Positions 58,395 to 64,000 of a DNA stretch of 64,000 bases are shown one piece after another (within the stretch, counting starts at the first letter, position 1; every line of letters begins with the position of its first letter). The position numbers and the translations under genes were made by a program. Origin of the DNA: Promicromonospora thailandica (lineage in GTDB: Bacteria > Actinomycetota > Actinomycetes > Actinomycetales > Cellulomonadaceae); NCBI RefSeq assembly GCF_024171955.1, contig NZ_JAMTCS010000002.1, positions 1-64,000 of the forward strand, in the 5' to 3' direction. The notes below the pieces were generated by a model. It ran no database searches, was not told where the DNA came from, and saw only the letters and a list, made by a program, of their open reading frames with translations.

Positions 58395-59777
58395 TCAACG
58401 CGTGGCGGCGGCGGCAGCCTCGGCGGCGCGCGGCAGGGCGTCCAGGATGCGGGCCAGAGCGGCGTCGTCATGGGCCGCGGAGAGGAACCAGGCCTCGAAG
58501 ACCGACGGCGGCAGGTTGACGCCCGCCTCCAGCATCGCGTGGAAGAACGGCGTGTACCGGAAGGTCTCCGCGGCCTGGGCCTGCGCGTAGTCGCGCACCC
58601 CCGACGCCGCGGCCAGCGGCCCGAAGAACACCGAGAACAGCGAGCCCGCCCGCTGCACGCGGTGCTCGACGCCCGCGGCGGTCAGCGCCTCGCCGACGGC
58701 GTCCGACACCGTGCGCGAGACCTCGTCCACGCGGGCGTACACGGCGTCGTCGGCCAGGCGGAGGGTCGCGAGGCCGGAGGCGACCGCGACGGGGTTCCCG
58801 GAGAGCGTGCCCGCCTGGTAGACGGGACCCAGCGGGGCCAGGTGGTCCATGATCGCGGCGGGGCCACCGAGCGCCGCCACGGGCATGCCGCCGCCGACGA
58901 CCTTGCCGAACGTGAACAGGTCGGGCGTGTAGCCCTCGCCCCCGGCGGTCCGGATCGCGGCGTTCTCCACGCCCCACCAGCCGGCCGGGCCCACGCGGAA
59001 GCCCGTCAGCACCTCGTCCATGACGAACAGCGCGCCGTGCGCCGCCGTGATCCGCCGCAGCCCTTCGTTGAAGCCCTCGGCGGGCGGTACGACGCCCATG
59101 TTGGCGGGCGACGCCTCCGTGATGACGGCGGCGATCTCCGAGCCGCGCTGCGCGAACGCCGCCTCGACGGCCGCGAGGTCGTTGTACGGCAGCACCAGCG
59201 TCTCGGCGGCGGTCGCCTCGGTCACCCCTGCCGAACCGGGCAGCGCGAGCGTCGCGACGCCCGACCCGGCCTCCGCCAGCAGCGCGTCCATGTGCCCGTG
59301 GTAGCACCCGGCGAACTTGACCACGAGCGGCCGGCCCGTGACACCACGGGCCAGACGGATCGCCGTCATGGTCGCCTCCGTGCCGGTCGAGACCAGGCGG
59401 ACCCGCTCCGCGGCGGGCACCCGGCGGCGCACCTCCTCCGCCAGCTCGACCTCGCCGACCGTCGGGGCGCCGAACGACAGCCCGCGCGCGGCGGCGTCCT
59501 GCACGGCCGCCACGACATCGGGGTGCGCGTGCCCCAGGAGCGCCGGGCCCCACGACCCGACCAGGTCCACGTACTCGCGCCCCGCGACGTCGGTGACGTA
59601 CGGGCCGCGGGCCGACGCGAGGAACCGCGGGTCGCCGCCCACGCTCCCGTAGGCCCGCACCGGCGAGTTCACGCCGCCCGGGATGGCGCCCTGCGCCCGC
59701 AGGAACGCCGCGTGGTTGGCCTCGGGCGCCCGGCGCAGCCCCTGCGCCTCGACGGTCTCCTGGCTCTGCTCGCTCAC
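58395..59777 (-). CDS. hemL: Glutamate-1-semialdehyde 2,1-aminomutase
   Basis: PLP enzyme of 460 aa that converts glutamate-1-semialdehyde to 5-aminolevulinate in the C5 heme pathway. It has [69 protein letters not shown] and the PLP Lys in [13 protein letters not shown]. The GTG at 59777 overlaps the hemB stop (GTGA) and follows GGTGG. A GTG nine bases upstream is the alternative. It is the last gene of the heme operon in the window. Confidence 0.96.
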   Translation of the reverse strand: MSEQSQETVEAQGLRRAPEANHAAFLRAQGAIPGGVNSPVRAYGSVGGDPRFLASARGPYVTDVAGREYVDLVGSWGPALLGHAHPDVVAAVQDAAARGLSFGAPTVGEVELAEEVRRRVPAAERVRLVSTGTEATMTAIRLARGVTGRPLVVKFAGCYHGHMDALLAEAGSGVATLALPGSAGVTEATAAETLVLPYNDLAAVEAAFAQRGSEIAAVITEASPANMGVVPPAEGFNEGLRRITAAHGALFVMDEVLTGFRVGPAGWWGVENAAIRTAGGEGYTPDLFTFGKVVGGGMPVAALGGPAAIMDHLAPLGPVYQAGTLSGNPVAVASGLATLRLADDAVYARVDEVSRTVSDAVGEALTAAGVEHRVQRAGSLFSVFFGPLAAASGVRDYAQAQAAETFRYTPFFHAMLEAGVNLPPSVFEAWFLSAAHDDAALARILDALPRAAEAAAAATR

Positions 59778-60775
59778 TTGATCCACCCCGCGATCTCCAG
59801 CGCCCAGTAGGTCAGGATGACATCGGCACCGGCGCGCTTGATGCTCGTCACCGACTCCAGCACCGCGCGGTCGCGGTCGATCCAGCCGTTCGCGCCGGCC
59901 GCCTCGATCATCGCGTACTCGCCCGACACCTGGTACGCCGCCACGGGCACGTCGCTGCGGTCCGCGACCGCGCGCAGCACGTCCAGGTAGGAGCCGGCCG
60001 GCTTCACCATCACCAGGTCGGCGCCCTCGGCGAGGTCCAGGTCCGCCTCGCGCAGGCCTTCGCGGCCGTTCGCGGGGTCCATCTGGTAGGTCTTCCGGTC
60101 ACCCCTGAGCTCGGAGTCCACGGCCTCGCGGAACGGGCCGTAGTAGGCGCTCGCATACTTGGCGCTGTAGGCCAGGATGCTCGTGTCGGCGAAGCCTGCG
60201 TCGTCCAGGGCGTCGCGGATCATCGCGACCTGGCCGTCCATCATCCCCGACGGCGAGATGACGTCCGCGCCCGCCTTGGCCTGCGCCACCGCCATGGATG
60301 CGTACCGGATCAGCGTCGCGTCGTTGTCCACAGCCCCTGTGGACGTCAGGACACCGCAGTGGCCGTGGTCCGTGAACTCGTCGAGGCACGTGTCCGCCAT
60401 GAGCACCGGCGTGGCCTCGCCCGGGGCCAGGCCCTCGTCGAGCGCGGTGCGCGACGCCCGCAGCGCCCGCTGCAGGATGCCGTCCGGGGCGTCGGCCTGC
60501 GACCCGTTCGCGTCCTTCTCGGCGGGGATGCCGAACAGCATCACGCCACCCAGGCCGGCGTCTCGCGCGGCCCGGACCGCCTCGACCAGCGACTCCTCGG
60601 TGTGCTGCACCTGCCCGGGCATGCTCGCCAGCGGCACCGGCTCGGTCAGGCCCTCCTTGACGAAGAGCGGCAGTACGAGGTCGGCGGGGTGCAGGCGGGT
60701 CTCGGCGACGAGGCGGCGCATACCCGGCGTGGCGCGCAGACGGCGCGGCCGGTACACGATCCCGGAGGTGCTCAC
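59774..60775 (-). CDS. hemB: Delta-aminolevulinic acid dehydratase (porphobilinogen synthase)
   Basis: Enzyme of 333 aa joining two aminolevulinates to porphobilinogen. Schiff-base lysines are in [13 protein letters not shown] and [11 protein letters not shown]. The metal site reads [15 protein letters not shown], with two cysteines and Asp in place of the middle Cys of the classical zinc triad, so metal choice may differ from the three-Cys zinc enzymes. AAGGA precedes the GTG at 60775. It lies 25 bp after hemD and overlaps hemL. Confidence 0.97.
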   Translation of the reverse strand: MSTSGIVYRPRRLRATPGMRRLVAETRLHPADLVLPLFVKEGLTEPVPLASMPGQVQHTEESLVEAVRAARDAGLGGVMLFGIPAEKDANGSQADAPDGILQRALRASRTALDEGLAPGEATPVLMADTCLDEFTDHGHCGVLTSTGAVDNDATLIRYASMAVAQAKAGADVISPSGMMDGQVAMIRDALDDAGFADTSILAYSAKYASAYYGPFREAVDSELRGDRKTYQMDPANGREGLREADLDLAEGADLVMVKPAGSYLDVLRAVADRSDVPVAAYQVSGEYAMIEAAGANGWIDRDRAVLESVTSIKRAGADVILTYWALEIAGWIK

Positions 60776-60800
60776 GGTGTCCTTCTCTCTCGGTGTGGTG

Positions 60801-61895
60801 TCAGGCTCTGACGATGGCTTCGGTCACGGCGTCGGCGAGGGCCTCGTCCGTAGGGCTCGCCGCGACGCCGAGCACCGTGTGCCCGACGTCGCCCGCTGCG
60901 CGGGCCGACGGCTCCCCGATCGCGACCACCCGCTGCGGGCCCACCTCGGCGGCGAGCCGGCGCGCGGCCGATCCGGAGGCGACCACGACGACGTCGTACC
61001 GGCGCCGCCGCACCGCCGCGGGCAGCTCGCGCGCGACCGTCCGGTAGGCCGTCACGACGTCGACGGCCCAGCCCTTGGCGACGAGGCCCGCGCGGACGGT
61101 GTCGGCCGCGAGATCCCCGAGGGGCAGCAGCACGCGCGGGCGCCCGGCGTCCTCCGGCGCGGGGCTGCCGGACCGCCGCTGTCCGGTCGGGCCGGCGTCG
61201 GGCCGGCGCGGTGCGGCGGGAAACGCGTCGGCGAGACCGGCCCCGGTCGCGGTGCCGGGCACCAGCTCGGCGGAGATGCCGTGCGCGGCGAGCGCCTGCT
61301 CGGTCGCGGGCCCGACGGCGGCCCACCGCACGGACCGTGCGCCGACCGCGCTGTGCGCTCCGGTCGTGTCGCGTGCCGTTTCGCGTGCGCCGGCCACTTC
61401 GTGGGCGCTGGACGTGTTCGGCGTGTCGATGGTCCCGGGCGTGTCGCCGCGGGGAGAGTCGCCTGCGCGCGCGTGTGTTGCGCTGAGTAGACGCTGTCTA
61501 CTCTGAGCAACCCGTCCGCGCGAGACTGTCTCTTCCAGTGGCCCTCCCGCAGCCGGGGCGGCGGGGCGCGCGGAGGCACCGAGCAGGGCGTCCACGGCGT
61601 TCACGCTGGTGACCGCCACCCACGCGTACGCGCCGGCAGCGAGGCGCTCGCGGGCCGCGTCGAGCACTGCCTGGTCCTCGACGGGCGCGCGCTCGATGAC
61701 GGGCGCCGCGACCACGTCCAGCCCGCGCTCGCGCAGCAGCGCCAGCAGACCGGCGGCTCGCTCGGGCGAGCGCGCGACCAGGACGGCGGGCGCCCCGGCG
61801 GCGGCGTCGGTCGGCGACGCAACGTCCGGCCGGCCGGCGTCCGGTCGCGCGGGATCCTCTGGGGCGGCGCCCGGCGGGGGGACCGGCTCGGTCAC
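60801..61895 (-). CDS. hemD: Uroporphyrinogen-III synthase with enlarged linker
   Basis: Enzyme of 364 aa, about 100 longer than usual, that cyclises hydroxymethylbilane with inversion of ring D. Domain 1 begins [19 protein letters not shown] and runs through [13 protein letters not shown]. Domain 2 begins [17 protein letters not shown] and ends with [17 protein letters not shown] and [14 protein letters not shown]. Between them, and again near [14 protein letters not shown], lie low-complexity inserts. The first, of about 65 residues, includes a DNA hairpin (61477-61511). A Pro-rich N-terminal tail precedes domain 1. The GTG overlaps the hemC stop. Confidence 0.9.
   Translation of the reverse strand: MTEPVPPPGAAPEDPARPDAGRPDVASPTDAAAGAPAVLVARSPERAAGLLALLRERGLDVVAAPVIERAPVEDQAVLDAARERLAAGAYAWVAVTSVNAVDALLGASARPAAPAAGGPLEETVSRGRVAQSRQRLLSATHARAGDSPRGDTPGTIDTPNTSSAHEVAGARETARDTTGAHSAVGARSVRWAAVGPATEQALAAHGISAELVPGTATGAGLADAFPAAPRRPDAGPTGQRRSGSPAPEDAGRPRVLLPLGDLAADTVRAGLVAKGWAVDVVTAYRTVARELPAAVRRRRYDVVVVASGSAARRLAAEVGPQRVVAIGEPSARAAGDVGHTVLGVAASPTDEALADAVTEAIVRA
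61477..61511. repeat. Hairpin inside the hemD insert
   Basis: GTTGC...GAGTAGA and TCTACTC...GCAAC form a 12-pair stem with a three-base internal loop and a five-base apical loop. It lies in the part of hemD that codes for the extra linker. Confidence 0.65.
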
Positions 61896-62935
61896 GCCTT
61901 CTCCGGGACCGTCGCGCTCAGCGGGGCGAGCCGCTCGGCGCCGTCGGCCAGCAGGTGCTCGGCGACCGACACGCCCAGCGTGCGGGCGGCGGCGTCGATG
62001 ACGTCGGGGGCGACGTCCGGCGAGAGCCGGGTCTCCGCGGTGCGCGCCATCTGCTCCGAACCATCGACGGCGGCGACGACGGCGCGCAGTCGCAGCGTCG
62101 AGCCGGACACCGTGGCGTGCGCGCCCACCGGGGCGGCGCACCCGGCTTCCAGGCGGGCCAGCACGGACCGCTCGGCGAGGACGGCGAGGCGGGTGGGCCG
62201 GTCGTCGAGCAGGTGGACGGCCTCGGCGAGGTCGGGTACGCGGGGACCGGCCTCGCCGGACGCGATGTCGGCGGTGCGCACCTCGACGGCGAGCGCACCC
62301 TGCCCGGGGGCCGGCGCGACGACGTCGACGTCGAGCACCTCGCTGATCACTTCGGTGCGCCCTAGGCGGGACAGGCCGGCGTACGCGAGGACCACGGCGT
62401 CGAGGTCGGCCTCGGGGCCGAGCGCGCGGTCGAGGCGGGTGCCGACGTTGCCGCGGATGTCCACGACGTCGAGGTCGGGGCGGGCCGCGCGGATCTGCGC
62501 CGCACGGCGCGGCGACCCCGTACCGACACGTCCGCCGCGCGGCAGCGTCGCGAGCGTGAGGCCGTCACGGGCGCACAGCGCGTCGCGCGGGTCCTCGCGG
62601 TCGGGCGTCACGAAGGTGAGGCCCTCGGCGGGCGTGGTGGGCAAATCCTTGAGGGAGTGGACGGCGACGTCGCAGCGGCCGTCCAGCAGCGCCTCGCGCA
62701 GGGCCGTGACGAACACGCCGGTGCCGCCCAGGCTCGCGAGGCTCCCCGTCTTCACGTCGCCCTCGGTCCGGATGCGCACCAGCTCGACCGGCCGTCCGGT
62801 GAGCTCCTCCAGGCGCCGGGCCACGAGCCCGCTCTGCGTGGTGGCCAGGGCGCTCGCGCGCGTGCCGAGGCGGATCGGCGCGGCGTCGGCCCGGTCGCTT
62901 CCGGGGGTGCTGACGGAGAGGGGGGTCGGGGTCAC
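61892..62935 (-). CDS. hemC: Hydroxymethylbilane synthase (porphobilinogen deaminase)
   Basis: Enzyme of 347 aa that polymerises four porphobilinogens. It has IRLGTRASALATTQSGLVA, VAVHSLKDLPTT (catalytic Asp), GTGSPRRAAQIRAARPDL, RGNVGTRLDRAL, and the dipyrromethane-cofactor Cys in LEAGCAAPVGAHA. The GTG at 62935 is chosen because it is closest to the domain and has a leaderless-like GAGACT six bases upstream (62942-62947). The longer frame to 63001 adds residues not seen in the family. The stop overlaps hemD (GTGA). Confidence 0.94.
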   Translation of the reverse strand: MTPTPLSVSTPGSDRADAAPIRLGTRASALATTQSGLVARRLEELTGRPVELVRIRTEGDVKTGSLASLGGTGVFVTALREALLDGRCDVAVHSLKDLPTTPAEGLTFVTPDREDPRDALCARDGLTLATLPRGGRVGTGSPRRAAQIRAARPDLDVVDIRGNVGTRLDRALGPEADLDAVVLAYAGLSRLGRTEVISEVLDVDVVAPAPGQGALAVEVRTADIASGEAGPRVPDLAEAVHLLDDRPTRLAVLAERSVLARLEAGCAAPVGAHATVSGSTLRLRAVVAAVDGSEQMARTAETRLSPDVAPDVIDAAARTLGVSVAEHLLADGAERLAPLSATVPEKA

Positions 62936-62997
62936 CAACCCAGTCTCCACCCGAACCCCCACCGGGAGAAAACCGGGAGGCGCAGCCCGGACGGATC

Positions 62998-64000
62998 TCA
63001 CAGGGTTGCTGGCGGCCTGTCAGAACGAGGCTCCCCCGGAGCGGTGGGTGGGGGCACCTCGAGGCGTTCGGCGGTGCGCTGCGCGTGCGCGACGACCGCA
63101 GCCAGGCCCGTGCCCGCGACCCAGCCGCCGGTGACGTCAAGGCCCGGTTCGGCCCGGACCGCCTCGGCGTACGCCGTCACGGCGGCACGGTAGGCCGGCG
63201 TGGGCGGGGGCAGAGCGCCGTCCCAACGCTGGTGCAGCACCTCGCGGACCCGGTCGGTCAGGTCCACTCCGAGCAGGGCCGAGGCATCACGTGCGGCCTC
63301 CTCGGCCGTGGGCTGCGCGGTCCGCTCGCCCATGCGGCCGTAGCTGAGCCGGACCACGTGCACCCCCGGCCCGGCAGCGGCACGCACCCGCCGGGCGAGC
63401 CAGGGCCACTTCGCCGTCGCGTGGGTCAGCGCCTTGGCGCGCACGGTGCCCGGCGTGGTGCCGGGCGCGACGAGCATCCCGGAGCCACGCGGCGCCGCGT
63501 CCAGCTCGGGCGCGTCGACCAGCAGGGTCACGAGCCGGATGTCGGCGCCGCGCTCGTCGCGGACCGGCGCCATGACCCCGCCGGCTGCGCCTAGTTCGGT
63601 CGGTTGCTTGGTGGCTGCGTCGAGGTCGGTCCCTTGTCTCGAGATCGGTACATCGTCGGACCGATCTCGAGACAGGGGACCGACCTCGCTGGCGGATCTG
63701 GGCAGGCGACCGATCTCGGCGTCCGGCGCCGCCGCCAGGACCACGCGCGGGGTGCGCAGCACCTGACCGTCGGCGGTGCGGACCAGCCAGTCGGCCCCCG
63801 GCGCCGGGGCGGCCACCCGGGCCAGGCTCGTGACCCGCGCGCCGAGGCGGACGTCCAGGCGGTCCACCAGGGTGTCGACCAGCGCGTGGATGCCGCCGTC
63901 GATCCCGCGCACGGCCGAGCCCGGCGGCGCGGCGGCGCGCAGGGAGGCCACGGCGCGGGACAGCGAACCCGTTCCGGCGTAGGCGGCGGAGAGCCCGGGG
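62998..64000 (-). CDS. hemG: Protoporphyrinogen/coproporphyrinogen III oxidase (partial, N-terminus off window)
   Basis: The C-terminal 333 codons are present and the FAD-binding N-terminus lies beyond the window. Visible are GIDGGIHALVDTLVDRLDVRLG, VRTADGQVLRTPRVVLAAAPDAEI and VTGGWVAGTGLAAVVAHAQRTAERL, the flavin-amine-oxidase-type ending. In actinobacteria this enzyme (also called hemY or cgoX) usually oxidises coproporphyrinogen III. About 35 extra residues (SEVGPLSRDRSDDV and onward) are coded by a palindromic element inserted at 63621-63688, just before ADIRLVTLLVDAPEL. The frame stays open through it. Confidence 0.88.
   Translation of the reverse strand, partial: PGLSAAYAGTGSLSRAVASLRAAAPPGSAVRGIDGGIHALVDTLVDRLDVRLGARVTSLARVAAPAPGADWLVRTADGQVLRTPRVVLAAAPDAEIGRLPRSASEVGPLSRDRSDDVPISRQGTDLDAATKQPTELGAAGGVMAPVRDERGADIRLVTLLVDAPELDAAPRGSGMLVAPGTTPGTVRAKALTHATAKWPWLARRVRAAAGPGVHVVRLSYGRMGERTAQPTAEEAARDASALLGVDLTDRVREVLHQRWDGALPPPTPAYRAAVTAYAEAVRAEPGLDVTGGWVAGTGLAAVVAHAQRTAERLEVPPPTAPGEPRSDRPPATL
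63621..63688. repeat. Long palindromic element, copy B, inside hemG
   Basis: Arms 63621-63649 and 63660-63688 (29 bp, one T-G pair) surround a ten-base loop. It is the same element as at 21855-21918. Where copy A has CCC/GGG in the stem, copy B has TCT/AGA, so the pairing is kept. An extra partial unit GCGACCGATCTCGG lies at 63706-63719. Confidence 0.85.

Overview
The window is a gene-dense stretch of a high-GC actinobacterial chromosome. The heme genes follow the actinobacterial order hemG-hemC-hemD-hemB-hemL, GTG starts are common, and many genes carry a TANNNT hexamer 6-7 bases before the start codon, which is the layout of leaderless actinobacterial transcripts. A member of the Micrococcales, for example Promicromonosporaceae or Cellulomonadaceae, is the best guess. 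No rRNA, tRNA, insertion sequence, prophage or CRISPR array was seen.

Layout. 1-3.6 kb: a cut metallo-beta-lactamase-fold gene, a NarL-type two-component pair, and a hipBA module whose hipA is a deletion remnant. 3.7-15.5 kb: a proline-rich secreted protein, then a plus-strand run with a NatAB-type ABC exporter, four tandem paralogous membrane-anchored PQQ-type beta-propellers, endonuclease IV and an epimerase. 15.5-24.7 kb: a TetR-controlled membrane protein and flavoprotein disulfide reductase, an EndoG-type nuclease, PEP carboxylase, a CbiX-type chelatase, a stand-alone 5'-3' exonuclease and paired CrcB fluoride channels. 24.7-35 kb: stress and regulation (universal stress protein, two unusual sigma factors, a GAF/SpoIIE phosphatase with its own ATPase domain, a giant LuxR regulator and a DGPF protein). 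35-42.9 kb: a class B penicillin-binding protein, a lipoprotein, a SHOCT protein, a second NarL-type pair, an amidohydrolase and a HIT protein. 42.9-53 kb: NAD synthetase, CopC, an MFS permease, HU, a YbhN flippase fused to a pseudokinase, a CPBP protease and an S10 peptidase. 53-58.3 kb: a winged-helix/ABC exporter operon, csoR-copZ, and an orphan response regulator facing a degenerate Hpt protein. 58.4-64 kb: heme biosynthesis.

The most unusual content is a set of very long, nearly perfect inverted repeats. One family member lies after ppc. A second copy of the same element, with compensatory changes in the stem, is read in frame inside hemG. hemD carries a comparable extra linker with a hairpin, and a 104-bp perfect palindrome closes hupB. 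Other points of interest are the four tandem propellers with a shared N-terminal FDLV-like box and conserved cysteines, a phased TCTGAGGT array in front of the LuxR-regulator operon, and the pseudo-Hpt/orphan-regulator pair.

Start codons were re-chosen where a Shine-Dalgarno sequence, a stop/start overlap or a leaderless -10 hexamer pointed to a different start than the longest reading frame.
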